NCBI RefSeq assembly: GCF_016907895.1
Contig: NZ_JAFBCV010000012.1
Location: 1 to 64,000 of the forward strand
Direction: 5' to 3'
From: Shouchella xiaoxiensis
GTDB taxonomy: Bacteria; Bacillota; Bacilli; Bacillales; Bacillaceae_D
DNA: 64,000 bases
Part shown: positions 8,001 to 17,788 of the stretch, piece after piece
Position numbering within the stretch: the stretch's first letter is position 1
Layout: each line of letters starts with the position of its first letter
The notes under the pieces: model-generated
What the model saw: the letters and a program-made list of their open reading frames with translations, nothing else
Databases searched by the model: none
Told to the model about the DNA's origin: nothing
Translations under genes and position numbers: made by a program

Positions 8001-9107
8001 ATGAGTAACCATGAAGAGTCGATTTTAGCGCAAATTGGAAATAGGAGAGAAGACGCGACAGGTGCTATCAACACACCGGTTTATTTCTCAACGGCCTACA
8101 GACATAGTGGAATTGGTGAATCCACAGGCTATGATTATGCGCGTACTGGAAACCCAACAAGAGAAGTATTGGAACAGGCTATTGCAGAATTAGAGTGTGG
8201 GGATCGTGGCTTTGCAACTAGTTCTGGAATGGCTGCTGTGCAAATTGTCTTCTCACTTTTTGAACAAGGCGACCATATTATTTGTTCAAGTGATTTATAT
8301 GGAGGTACATACCGACTGTTTGAAGGGGGCTGGAAGCGATGGGGACTGACGTTTGATTATGTTGATGCAAGTAAACCTGCTGAAATAGAAGCGTGTATTC
8401 ATTCCTCAACGAAGGCAATCTTTATTGAGACACCCACCAATCCGTTGATGCAGGAAGCCTCAATTATAGAGTTAGCTGAAATTGCCAAAAAGCACCGTCT
8501 TCTTTTGATTGTCGATAACACTTTTTATACGCCACTTTTGCAAAAACCACTTCTTGAAGGAGCGGATCTTGTCATTCACTCAGCTTCAAAGTACCTTGGT
8601 GGTCACAATGATTTAATTGCTGGCCTAATTGTAACAAAGACAAAAGAACTGTCGGAACGAGTTGCATATTACCATAATGGTGCTGGAGGTACATTAGGTG
8701 CATTTGATTCTTGGCTGTTAATTCGAGGAATGAAGACTCTTGCATTAAGAATGAATAAGCATGAGGAAAATGCAAAAGCCATCGTTTCCATGCTTAGGGA
8801 AGAAGATGGAGTTACAGATGTTCTTTATCCTGGTAAAGGTGGGATGATTTCATTTCGTATTTTACAAGAATCGTGGGTAAATCCACTTCTCAAGAACTTA
8901 AAGCTCATTTCATTTGCTGAAAGTCTGGGTGGCGTGGAGAGTTTAATGACTTACCCAGCAACACAGACCCATGCCGATATTCCTGAAGCTATCCGAATAG
9001 CTAACGGAGTTGATAATTGTTTACTGCGATTTTCAGTAGGAATTGAACATAAAGAGGACTTAATCACCGATCTCAAACAAGCATTGCACGCGGCAAAAAA
9101 AGGTTAA
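8001..9107 (+). CDS. metI: Cystathionine gamma-synthase / O-acetylhomoserine thiolyase
   Basis: A PLP enzyme of the Cys/Met metabolism family that condenses an activated homoserine with cysteine (or sulfide) in methionine synthesis. Features include YARTGNPTRE, the nucleotide-like SSGMAAVQ, and the PLP lysine K197 in HSASKYLGGHND. The 368-residue chain matches the B. subtilis MetI pattern nearly throughout, including LYPGKGGM and YPATQTH. I use ATG 8001 behind GGAGGAGGG (7985-7993). A longer reading from 7953 would begin inside the riboswitch terminator and is unlikely. The metC cystathionine lyase gene that often follows is absent here. Confidence 0.93.
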   Translation: MSNHEESILAQIGNRREDATGAINTPVYFSTAYRHSGIGESTGYDYARTGNPTREVLEQAIAELECGDRGFATSSGMAAVQIVFSLFEQGDHIICSSDLYGGTYRLFEGGWKRWGLTFDYVDASKPAEIEACIHSSTKAIFIETPTNPLMQEASIIELAEIAKKHRLLLIVDNTFYTPLLQKPLLEGADLVIHSASKYLGGHNDLIAGLIVTKTKELSERVAYYHNGAGGTLGAFDSWLLIRGMKTLALRMNKHEENAKAIVSMLREEDGVTDVLYPGKGGMISFRILQESWVNPLLKNLKLISFAESLGGVESLMTYPATQTHADIPEAIRIANGVDNCLLRFSVGIEHKEDLITDLKQALHAAKKG

Positions 9108-9119
9108 GGTGGGGTTTAG

Positions 9120-10973
9120 ATGGGGTTACGAGAACAATTAATCAAAAGGTTAACTGTTGCTGACGGTGCGATGGGAACCTTATTGTATGATCAAGGTTTT
9201 GATCTTTGTTTTGAAGAATTAAATCTATCCGATCCTGAAAAAGTCAAGGTGGTTCATCAATCTTATTTAGACGCTGGGGCAACGTTAATACAAACGAATA
9301 CGTATGCAGCAAATGCTGTGAAGTTAAAAAAATATGGCTTAGAGAAGTCTGTTAAAGCAATTAACGAACATGCCGTTGAAATTGCGAGAAAAGCAATCGC
9401 TGAAACTAGTGGTGTATATGTACTTGGAACTATTGGGGGGATCAAAGGATTTCAGCATGAGGAAACAGATTTTTATGAAATTAAAGTGGCTTTGTTAGAA
9501 CAAATTACAGCGCTTATCGATGCTGGTGTAGATGGGTTACTGTTTGAAACATTTTACGATTTGGAAGAAGCAAAACTGGCTGTTCAACTTGCTCGTAAGC
9601 AAACAAAAATACCGATAATTGCGAATGTATCACTTGGTGATATAGGTGTTTTAAAAGGTGGTGTTCCATTAAACAAAGCGTTAATTGAGCTCTATCAGCA
9701 AGGGGCAGATGTGACAGGGATTAATTGTCGAATGGGACCCTATCATATGCTTCGTTCACTAGAAGAGTTGGATTTACCATTTGACATTCCCCTTGCATGT
9801 TATCCAAATGCGAGTTTGCCGGGTTATCGTGATGGACGCTTTGTTTATGCAGCAAACACTCATTATTTTACAGCAATGGCAAGTGAATTTATTGACCAAG
9901 GTGTGCATGTGTTAGGAGGCTGTTGTGGCACGACACCAGCTCATATTGCGGCAATTAATCAAGCAGTTGCTTTAAAAAAACCAGTTAAACGTCCTATCTC
10001 CACTAAGGTCGTTGAACAAAAACAAGTAGATCGGCACCAACAGCGGAAAGATGTTTCATTGCTTGACCTTGTGAAGAAAAAGCAGACCATTATCGTTGAA
10101 CTTGATCCACCAAAGAAGCTCGATGTTTCGCAGTTTATAATAGGAGCACAGGCACTTAAAGACGCAGGTGTTGATGCACTGACACTCGCTGATAATTCAC
10201 TTGCAAGTCCACGCGTTGATAATCAAACATTAGCAATGTTGGTCAAAGAAAAAGTGGGTCTTCGCAGTCTTGTACATTTAACGTGCCGAGACCGTAATTT
10301 AATTGGTCTTCAATCGCATTTGATGGGTCTTGATCTAGCGGAGCTTAATGACTTGCTGGTCATCACTGGTGATCCTAGCAAAGTCGGTGACTTTCCTGGA
10401 GCGACTTCTGTATATGATGTCTCCTCATTGAAATTATTGCCACTAATCAAACAGATGAATCAGGGCATATCCTTTTCTGGAAAATCGCTAGGTCAATCAA
10501 GCCGCTTCACAACAGCTGCTGCATTTAACCCAAATGTAAAACATTTAGATAAAGCGGTACGAAGGCTTGAAAAGAAAATAGAAGCAGGTGCTGATTATTT
10601 TTTAACACAACCTATTTTTGAAGAAGACCAATTTGAAGCTGTCTATGAAGCAACTAAGCATTTAAACGTTCCGATATTTGTTGGTGTTATGCCGTTAACG
10701 AGCAGTCGTAATGCTGAATTTCTTCATAATGAAGTTCCGGGAATTACGCTAAGTGATGCAACTAGAAAAGCGATGCTGGCATGTGGGAATGATCGAGAGA
10801 AATCTGAGCAGGAAGGCATCAGTATTGCAAAGTCTTTAACCGATGCGGCCACCACTTATTTTAATGGGTTGTATTTTATTACTCCTTTTCTCCGATATCA
10901 ATTAACAGCCGAACTAACAAGATACGCAAAAATGAAACAGCCCGCAGCAGCCCGTGCAGAAGAAAGGAAGTAA
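9120..10973 (+). CDS. yitJ: Bifunctional homocysteine S-methyltransferase / methylenetetrahydrofolate reductase
   Basis: A 617-residue fusion. The N-terminal half (about 1-290) is a homocysteine S-methyltransferase barrel with the zinc cysteines in TGINCRMGP and GGCCGTTPAHI. The C-terminal part (about 320-600) is a methylenetetrahydrofolate reductase domain that makes 5-methyl-THF using a flavin. It sits 12 bases after metI and 2 bases before metH, so its reductase half directly supplies the methyl donor used by MetH. This is the YitJ architecture of Bacillus. Control comes from the upstream S box. Confidence 0.93.
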   Translation: MGLREQLIKRLTVADGAMGTLLYDQGFDLCFEELNLSDPEKVKVVHQSYLDAGATLIQTNTYAANAVKLKKYGLEKSVKAINEHAVEIARKAIAETSGVYVLGTIGGIKGFQHEETDFYEIKVALLEQITALIDAGVDGLLFETFYDLEEAKLAVQLARKQTKIPIIANVSLGDIGVLKGGVPLNKALIELYQQGADVTGINCRMGPYHMLRSLEELDLPFDIPLACYPNASLPGYRDGRFVYAANTHYFTAMASEFIDQGVHVLGGCCGTTPAHIAAINQAVALKKPVKRPISTKVVEQKQVDRHQQRKDVSLLDLVKKKQTIIVELDPPKKLDVSQFIIGAQALKDAGVDALTLADNSLASPRVDNQTLAMLVKEKVGLRSLVHLTCRDRNLIGLQSHLMGLDLAELNDLLVITGDPSKVGDFPGATSVYDVSSLKLLPLIKQMNQGISFSGKSLGQSSRFTTAAAFNPNVKHLDKAVRRLEKKIEAGADYFLTQPIFEEDQFEAVYEATKHLNVPIFVGVMPLTSSRNAEFLHNEVPGITLSDATRKAMLACGNDREKSEQEGISIAKSLTDAATTYFNGLYFITPFLRYQLTAELTRYAKMKQPAAARAEERK

Positions 10974-10975
10974 AA

Positions 10976-13900
10976 ATGACCAAGACTACGTTTTTAGATC
11001 AAGTTAGAAAAAAAATTATTGTTTTAGATGGAGCGATGGGTACGATGCTCCAAGAAGCCAATTTAACTGCAGCTGATTTTGGCGGAGAAGAATTCGAAGG
11101 ATGCAATGAATACTTAAATGAGACTGCACCCGAGGTCATTTCTTCTGTCTATAAAGCCTATTTAGAAGCTGGAGCTGATGTTGTTTCTACTAATACATTT
11201 GGTTCTTCGAGTATTGTGCTAGATGATTATGATTTAGGATACAAAGCGTATGATCTAAGTAAAAAAGCAGCACAATTAGCTCGAATTGAAGTTGATCATT
11301 ATACGACCGACTCTGATCCGCGCTTCGTTGCTGGAGCAATGGGACCAACGACGAAATCCCTCTCGGTCACTGGAGGGACAACATTCTTACAATTGCAAGA
11401 ATCCTATGAAGAGCAGGCAAAAGGTTTAATAGATGGTGGAGCGGACTTGTTGTTATTAGAAACAAGTCAAGATATGCGCAATGTAAAGGCCGCTTTTTTA
11501 GGCATAAAGGAAGCTTTTTTGCAAACAAAGAAAGAGCTGCCATTAATCATATCTGGAACGATCGAACCGATGGGTACAACACTTGCTGGTCAAACGGTTG
11601 AAGCGTTTTACTTGTCACTTGAACATATGGAGCCTGCAGTTGTTGGCTTGAACTGTGCAACTGGACCGGAATTTATGCGCGACCACTTGCGTTCCTTATC
11701 GGAGTTAGCTGCCAGCTATGTTAGTTGCTACCCAAATGCTGGTTTACCTGATGAAGACGGGAAATACCATGAGACACCTGATTCATTGGCAAAAAAGATG
11801 GAGGCTTTTGCCGAAAAAGGCTGGTTAAATGTGGTTGGTGGCTGTTGCGGCACAACGCCTGCACATATAAAGAAATTAGCAGAAGTGATGGGTAAGTACG
11901 CACCAAGAGAAAAGGCGAAGCGAAGCAGTCATGCTGTATCAGGAACCGAACATTTAATTTATGATGAATCGATGCGTCCTTTGTTCGTTGGAGAGCGGAC
12001 GAATGTCATTGGTTCACGAAAATTCAAACGATTGATTGAAGAAGGGAAATACGAAGAAGCGGCTGAAATTGCTCGTGCTCAAGTAAAGCGAGGCGCTCAT
12101 GTTATTGATGTCTGTCTAGCAGATCCGGACCGTGATGAAACGGAAGATATGGAAGCATTCCTTGCGCAAGCAATAAATAAAATTAAAGTACCCCTTATGA
12201 TTGATTCAACGGATGAAGATGTCGTGGCCAAGGCGTTAACATACTCTCAAGGCAAAGCAATCATCAATTCAATTAATCTTGAAGATGGAGAAGAACGATT
12301 TGAAGCTGTTTTGCCGTTAATTAAACAATTTGGCGCTGCCATAGTTGTTGGAACCATTGATGAAACAGGAATGGCTGTTTCAGCAGAGCGGAAGCTTGAA
12401 GTTGCTAAACGGTCCTATGACATATTAACAAAAAAATATGGTATACCTGCCCACGATATTATTTTTGATCCACTTGTCTTTCCTGTGGGTACGGGTGATG
12501 AGCAGTACATCGGTTCAGCAGAAGAAACTGTGGAGGGCATTAAACGAATAAAAGCTGCTTTTCCTCATTGTTTAACCATTTTAGGTGTATCAAATGTGTC
12601 TTTTGGATTGCCGCCGGTCGGTAGAGAAGTATTGAACGCCGTTTATTTATATCATTGCACACAAGCTGGGTTAGACTATGCAATTGTGAATACGGAGAAG
12701 CTTGAGCGTTATGCAAGCATACCGGAAGAAGAAAAAAAACAAGCAGAACGATTGCTGTTTGAAACAAATGATGAACATTTAGCGACGTTTACTGCTTTTT
12801 ATCGAGGGAAAAAAGCTGAGAAACGGACAGAATATGAAGGATTATCACTAGATGAACGCTTGGCGATATACGTGGTTGAAGGAACTAAGGAAAGGCTTGA
12901 AGTGGATTTGACCGAGGCGCTTGGCATATTTGACGAACCATTAGATATTATAAATGGACCACTAATGAATGGAATGGATCAAGTTGGCAAATTGTTTAAC
13001 AACAATGAGCTCATTGTGGCAGAAGTACTCCAGAGTGCAGAAGTGATGAAAGCAGCGGTTGCCTTTCTTGAACCTCATATGGAAAAGCAAGAAGGGGAAT
13101 CTTCTGGAAAAGGGAAAATTTTATTGGCGACGGTAAAAGGTGATGTCCATGACATTGGTAAAAATTTAGTCGATATTATTTTAAGTAATAATGGCTTTGA
13201 TATTGTTAATTTAGGGATTAAGGTAACCTCTAATGAATTGATTGAAGCGATTGAGCGAGAGAAGCCATCAGCAATTGGTTTATCAGGTTTACTTGTGAAA
13301 TCAGCGCAACAAATGGTTTTAACGGCGCAGGATCTAACGCAACAGCGAATTTCTATTCCGATATTAGTTGGCGGGGCTGCTTTAACTCGAAAGTTTGTTG
13401 ATACGCGGATAGCTCCAGAATATGAAGGTATGGTTGTTTATGCAAAAGACGCGATGAATGGCTTAGATTTAGCAAATCGGTTGTCAACGCCTCCTGGGAG
13501 AGAAGAGCTTCGGGTTGAGCTAGATACTCAACGAGCTGAAAAAGCTGCATTTTTAGAGCAACAACCTAAAAAACAAGAGCCGGTTGCAACAGATATTCGC
13601 TCCTCCATTAAACATACTCACTCTGTTTACCATCCTGCTGACTTAGATTTACATGTATTAAGAAACTACCAAGTCGATCATATCTATTCATACGTGAATA
13701 TGCAAATGCTGCTTGGACGCCATTTAGGAATTCAAGGGAAAGTAAGCAGACTTTTAGAAGAAGGTGACGAGCGGACAACCGATTTAAAGTTAAAGGTTGA
13801 TCAGTTATTTGCTGAAGCAAATCGAAAGAAAACGTTAGAGGCCCATGCAATGTATCGCTTTTTTCCAGCGCAAAGTGAAGGAAATGATTTAATTATCTAT

Positions 13901-14416
13901 AATCCGGTTGATGAGCAAACGGAACTGGAGCGCTTTTCTTTTCCGCGTCAAAATAAAGCTCCTCACTTGTGTTTAGCTGATTACGTACGTCCAGTTGGTG
14001 GAGAGATGGATTATGTTGGCTTTTTAGCTGTTACTGCCGGGAAAGGGGTGCGTGACCAAGCGGAAGTGGCTAAGCAAAATGGCGATTACTTGTACAGCCA
14101 TTTGCTTCAGGCGGCTGCTTTGGAGACAGCTGAAGGATTGGCTGAGCGTATTCACCAACAAATGAGAGATCGATGGGGCTTTCCAGACTCAGCTGATTTT
14201 ACAATGTCTGAACGATTTGCGGCAAAATATCAAGGTATTCGCGTTTCTTTCGGCTATCCTGCTTGTCCAAATTTAGAAGACCAAGCAAAGCTTTTCTCCT
14301 TGATAAAACCAGAAAAAATAGGGATTGAGTTAACAGATGGGTTTATGATGGAACCTGAAGCAAGTGTCACAGCATTGGTTTTTTCTCATCCAGAAGCACG
14401 CTACTTTAATGCATAA
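10976..14416 (+). CDS. metH: Cobalamin-dependent methionine synthase
   Basis: Transfers a methyl group from 5-methyl-THF to homocysteine through methylcobalamin. The 1146 residues show all four modules: homocysteine domain with GLNCATGP and GGCCGTTPAHI zinc cysteines (about 1-310), pterin-binding domain starting GERTNVIGSRKF (about 335-600), B12 domain with DVHDIGKN whose H725 is the lower axial ligand (about 640-880), and the C-terminal SAM-dependent reactivation domain (VGFLAVTAGKG, VSFGYPACPNL). B. subtilis uses B12-independent MetE instead, so this organism must make or import cobalamin for this route. Confidence 0.96.
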   Translation: MTKTTFLDQVRKKIIVLDGAMGTMLQEANLTAADFGGEEFEGCNEYLNETAPEVISSVYKAYLEAGADVVSTNTFGSSSIVLDDYDLGYKAYDLSKKAAQLARIEVDHYTTDSDPRFVAGAMGPTTKSLSVTGGTTFLQLQESYEEQAKGLIDGGADLLLLETSQDMRNVKAAFLGIKEAFLQTKKELPLIISGTIEPMGTTLAGQTVEAFYLSLEHMEPAVVGLNCATGPEFMRDHLRSLSELAASYVSCYPNAGLPDEDGKYHETPDSLAKKMEAFAEKGWLNVVGGCCGTTPAHIKKLAEVMGKYAPREKAKRSSHAVSGTEHLIYDESMRPLFVGERTNVIGSRKFKRLIEEGKYEEAAEIARAQVKRGAHVIDVCLADPDRDETEDMEAFLAQAINKIKVPLMIDSTDEDVVAKALTYSQGKAIINSINLEDGEERFEAVLPLIKQFGAAIVVGTIDETGMAVSAERKLEVAKRSYDILTKKYGIPAHDIIFDPLVFPVGTGDEQYIGSAEETVEGIKRIKAAFPHCLTILGVSNVSFGLPPVGREVLNAVYLYHCTQAGLDYAIVNTEKLERYASIPEEEKKQAERLLFETNDEHLATFTAFYRGKKAEKRTEYEGLSLDERLAIYVVEGTKERLEVDLTEALGIFDEPLDIINGPLMNGMDQVGKLFNNNELIVAEVLQSAEVMKAAVAFLEPHMEKQEGESSGKGKILLATVKGDVHDIGKNLVDIILSNNGFDIVNLGIKVTSNELIEAIEREKPSAIGLSGLLVKSAQQMVLTAQDLTQQRISIPILVGGAALTRKFVDTRIAPEYEGMVVYAKDAMNGLDLANRLSTPPGREELRVELDTQRAEKAAFLEQQPKKQEPVATDIRSSIKHTHSVYHPADLDLHVLRNYQVDHIYSYVNMQMLLGRHLGIQGKVSRLLEEGDERTTDLKLKVDQLFAEANRKKTLEAHAMYRFFPAQSEGNDLIIYNPVDEQTELERFSFPRQNKAPHLCLADYVRPVGGEMDYVGFLAVTAGKGVRDQAEVAKQNGDYLYSHLLQAAALETAEGLAERIHQQMRDRWGFPDSADFTMSERFAAKYQGIRVSFGYPACPNLEDQAKLFSLIKPEKIGIELTDGFMMEPEASVTALVFSHPEARYFNA

Positions 14417-14482
14417 TACGTTGAAGATGTGTGAATGAGAAAGTTTGAACATGGTTTTGACAATAGTACGAAAGCAGATTTA

Positions 14483-14522
14483 AAAACGATTAATCCTATC
14501 AAGCGGATTAATCGTTTTTTTG
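14483..14522 (+). terminator. Rho-independent terminator of the methionine operon
   Basis: AAAACGATTAATCC pairs with GGATTAATCGTTTT around an 8-base loop, then TTTT. The rest of the 315-base gap to sleB (to 14731) is AT-rich; I see no gene in it and could not settle on a clear sigma-G promoter. Confidence 0.85.
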
Positions 14523-14731
14523 TTCTTATCTTAACGGCCGCACGAAGCAGAGCATGTATGAGAATACTTATAAAAACTAGTAGGGCTTTGATTTTATCAT
14601 AATGGTCGTGTTTTAGATGAAATGTAGAATTTTGTCATAGCGTCATTTTTTATTGGTATAAAAACCGTTTGCTAACAAAGACTACCGATAGTGACCAATT
14701 CACCCATTCGGGTAAAAGGAGGACCAATACA

Positions 14732-15595
14732 ATGGTAAGTAAAAAAGCAAACACAGGTTTAAACTGGCTTCTAATGATAGCGATGGCAATTATTGTTTTT
14801 GTTTCAAATGGAGACCAAGCAGCTGCTTTTTCAGAACAAGTGATTCAAAAAGGAGCAACTGGAGACGATGTGGTCGAACTTCAATCGAGGCTCCAGCATG
14901 TCGGTTATTATAATGGGAAAATTGATGGTGTTTTCGGCTGGGGTACGTATTGGGCCGTTCGTAATTATCAATATGAGTATGGAATAGATATAGATGGTTT
15001 GGTTGGCGAGCAAATGAAAACGAAATTGGTCTCGACTACAGAGTATGATCAGGACTATGTGTTAAGTGCGTTAAATGAAGGACGTTCCTTTAACCACTAT
15101 GGCGGTACAGCAAAAAAAGGAACTGACTCCAATAATGGTGGCGGTAGCAACGCGGGTGGTGGTCAATCAAGTGGTGAACAACCTCAGTCCGATGAAGGAG
15201 AGCCAATTATTGAAAAAGCACAAAACGTCCCTTCAGGATACTCAAGCAACGATATTCAATTAATGGCTCAAGCCGTATATGGTGAAGCACGAGGAGAACC
15301 GTATGAAGGACAAGTTGCTGTTGCAGCTGTCATTGTCAATCGGCTAAATTCGGCGACGTTTCCTGATACTGTCGCTGGCGTCATTTATGAAGATCGTGCG
15401 TTTACGGCAGTAGCAGACGGTCAAATTAACTTAGGTGCTGATGAGAATGCCAGAAATGCAGTGTTAGATGCATTAAATGGGCAAGACCCAACGAATAATG
15501 CCCTTTATTATTTTAACCCTGATACAGCTACATCAGCGTGGATTTGGACTAGACCACAAATTAAGCGAATTGGCAAACACATATTCTGTTATTAA
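14732..15595 (+). CDS. sleB: Spore cortex-lytic enzyme SleB
   Basis: A germination hydrolase that breaks down cortex peptidoglycan. The 287 residues comprise a signal peptide (about 1-34, hydrophobic core LMIAMAIIVFV), a peptidoglycan-binding domain with the repeat motif GDDVVELQSRL (about 45-110), a low-complexity Gly/Ser/Asn linker (about 125-155) and the C-terminal hydrolase domain beginning LMAQAVYGEARGEPYEGQ. ATG 14732 is chosen because AAAGGAGG lies at 14714-14721; a longer frame from 14669 lacks this. It is immediately followed by ypeB, whose product stabilises SleB in spores. Confidence 0.94.
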   Translation: MVSKKANTGLNWLLMIAMAIIVFVSNGDQAAAFSEQVIQKGATGDDVVELQSRLQHVGYYNGKIDGVFGWGTYWAVRNYQYEYGIDIDGLVGEQMKTKLVSTTEYDQDYVLSALNEGRSFNHYGGTAKKGTDSNNGGGSNAGGGQSSGEQPQSDEGEPIIEKAQNVPSGYSSNDIQLMAQAVYGEARGEPYEGQVAVAAVIVNRLNSATFPDTVAGVIYEDRAFTAVADGQINLGADENARNAVLDALNGQDPTNNALYYFNPDTATSAWIWTRPQIKRIGKHIFCY

Positions 15596-15613
15596 CTTGG
15601 AGGTGTAACCAGC

Positions 15614-16954
15614 ATGTATAAAAATATCATTATTGGTGCTCTTGCTGTTGGAATTGTTGGAACTGGCTTTTGGGGCTATCAGCAAATGGAAGAAAAAGCT
15701 CAATTATCAATAACGGCAGAAAATAATTATCAACGTGCATTTCATGACTTAAGCTTTCACATTGATCAAATTGAAGATGAAATTGGCAAGACCTTGGCTA
15801 TGAACAGTCAAAAAACGCTCACACCTGCTCTTGCTGATGTATGGCGCGTAACGAGCCTTGCGGAAAAAAGCTTAGCAGAGCTTCCTGTTCAAGGATTGAA
15901 GATGGAAGAAATGGAAGAATACTTATTTAAAATTGGTGACTTTACTTATCGAACTTCGGTACGAGATTTAAATAAAGAACCTTTGACAGAGAAAGAATAT
16001 CAAACGCTTGAACAACTGTATGATCAAGCAGCGACAATTCGTCAATCTATGCGTGAGACACAGGCAAAGATGATGGAAACAGACATGCATTGGCTCGCAC
16101 AGCGTGAACTTGAAGAAGATGAGCCAGCAGCTTTTTCAGTAGCTGGGCATTTCGAACGAGTTAATAAATCCGTTCAAGGGTTTAGCGAAGTTGAGTGGGG
16201 GGCGACAGACTCGTCCATACGAAATTTAAATGGAGAATTAAAAGAAGCGTTGTCACAAAAAGAAAAGGTAAGTAAAGAAGAAGCAAAAGAAAAAGCGTTA
16301 AGGCTTTTGGACTTAGGCAAAGGAGCAAAAGTTCAAATTTCTGAAGCAAGTGATTCATTAGATTATCCAGCTTATTCAGTTACAATCGATGATCCTGAAA
16401 ATAAAGCTTCCTATGATATGGATATGAGTGTCGAGGGTGGCGAACCGATTTGGTTTATGCAAGATCGTCAAATTAACAAGGTAAAGATTGGTTTAAATGA
16501 AGCAGTCAACAAAGCGCAAGCGTTTTTAGAGCGAGCTGGTAAAGATAATATGGAGCTTGTAGAAAGTACACAATACAACAATCGTGGCGTATTAGAGTTT
16601 GCTTATGTTGATCAAGGTGTTCGTATTTATCCTGACTCCATTACAGTTGAAGTAGCGCTTGATGATGGCGACATCGCTTCTTACGTCGGTAGAGGGCATT
16701 TGATTCATCATCAAGAAACTCGAGATTTAGCCAAACCAGCTTTATCAAAAGAAGCTGCTCAAGCAAAAATTAACTCCAATGTCACTGTGATGGAAGATCA
16801 CTTGGCCATCATAGAGAACGATGTGAATGAAGAAGTGCTTGTATATGAGTTTTATGGAACAAAAGATGTTGACACGTATCGCATCTTTATCAATGCACAA
16901 ACAGGTCAAGAAGAAAAGATTGAGCGCATGCATGATTCTGAACCAGAGTATTAA
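15614..16954 (+). CDS. ypeB: Germination protein YpeB
   Basis: Partner of SleB, required for its correct incorporation in the spore. The 446 residues start with a hydrophobic anchor (about 4-22), continue as a mostly helical N-terminal half, and end with PepSY-like beta/alpha repeats (about 210-440). The gene begins 18 bases after sleB behind TTGGAGGTG, so the pair is one operon, expected to be made in the forespore. Confidence 0.92.
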   Translation: MYKNIIIGALAVGIVGTGFWGYQQMEEKAQLSITAENNYQRAFHDLSFHIDQIEDEIGKTLAMNSQKTLTPALADVWRVTSLAEKSLAELPVQGLKMEEMEEYLFKIGDFTYRTSVRDLNKEPLTEKEYQTLEQLYDQAATIRQSMRETQAKMMETDMHWLAQRELEEDEPAAFSVAGHFERVNKSVQGFSEVEWGATDSSIRNLNGELKEALSQKEKVSKEEAKEKALRLLDLGKGAKVQISEASDSLDYPAYSVTIDDPENKASYDMDMSVEGGEPIWFMQDRQINKVKIGLNEAVNKAQAFLERAGKDNMELVESTQYNNRGVLEFAYVDQGVRIYPDSITVEVALDDGDIASYVGRGHLIHHQETRDLAKPALSKEAAQAKINSNVTVMEDHLAIIENDVNEEVLVYEFYGTKDVDTYRIFINAQTGQEEKIERMHDSEPEY

Positions 16955-16966
16955 TTAGATCGTAAA

Positions 16967-16997
16967 AAGAACCCTTGATTTTCAAGGGTTCTTTTTT
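16967..16997 (+). terminator. Rho-independent terminator of sleB-ypeB
   Basis: AAGAACCCTTGA pairs with TCAAGGGTTCTT around TTT, followed by TTTT. Confidence 0.88.
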
Positions 16998-17113
16998 AAA
17001 CCGTCACCCTTGCGATCTTGACAAATTATGAGATAATATACGTGAGAAACCTTGCACAAATTGTACATCCTTCGTGTAAGATCCAAGAGAATGTAGGGAA
17101 GTGTTGTGAAAGA

Positions 17114-17788
17114 ATGAGTACTGGATTTAATGTAGCAATTGATGGACCGGCTGGGGCCGGAAAAAGCTCTGTGGCGAAAAAAGTCGCCGAACAATTAGGT
17201 TTTCTTTATATTGATACGGGTGCCATGTATCGTGCTTTAACGTATGCGGCAATACAGGAAAAGATTGCATTAGACAATGAACAACAGCTTGTTCAATTAC
17301 TAAAAGAAAATTCGCTTGAGTTAACACCTACCGAGTTCGGAACAACCGTTTATTGGAACGATTCCAATATAACGGCTGACATTCGCAGCAATGATGTTAA
17401 CAAGCATGTTTCTTTGGTATCCAGCCATAAAGATGTTCGCTTGTTAATGGTTGAAAAACAACAGCAGTTGGCCCACGCTAAGAATGCTGTGTTAGATGGT
17501 AGAGACATTGGAACATACGTATTACCGAACGCTGATGTGAAAGTTTTTTTGACCGCATCTGTAGAAGAACGAGCAAAAAGAAGGCATCTTGAACAGTTGG
17601 AAAAAGGACAGCCTTCTGACCTAAAAGTGTTGGAAAAAGACATTGCTAAAAGAGATGAACTTGATTCAACTCGATCATTTGCACCGTTAAAACAAGCGGA
17701 AGACGCCCAAATAGTAGATTCAACTCAGATGACAATTGATGAAGTCATTCAAACAATCCTAGCCTTAGTAAAGGAGCATTCTGTTTAA
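17114..17788 (+). CDS. cmk: Cytidylate kinase
   Basis: Phosphorylates CMP and dCMP with ATP. The P-loop GPAGAGKSS lies at the N terminus, followed by DTGAMYRA (nucleoside contact) and DGRDIGTYVLP. With ATG 17114 the protein is 224 residues, the usual length; the in-frame extension to 17018 adds 32 residues before the P-loop with no family support. The stop codon overlaps the plsC start by one base, indicating coupling. Confidence 0.94.
   Translation: MSTGFNVAIDGPAGAGKSSVAKKVAEQLGFLYIDTGAMYRALTYAAIQEKIALDNEQQLVQLLKENSLELTPTEFGTTVYWNDSNITADIRSNDVNKHVSLVSSHKDVRLLMVEKQQQLAHAKNAVLDGRDIGTYVLPNADVKVFLTASVEERAKRRHLEQLEKGQPSDLKVLEKDIAKRDELDSTRSFAPLKQAEDAQIVDSTQMTIDEVIQTILALVKEHSV

Noticed and set aside
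17018-17113. 32-residue extension of Cmk
   Set aside because: The family starts shortly before the P-loop, and 224 residues from 17114 is the normal length.
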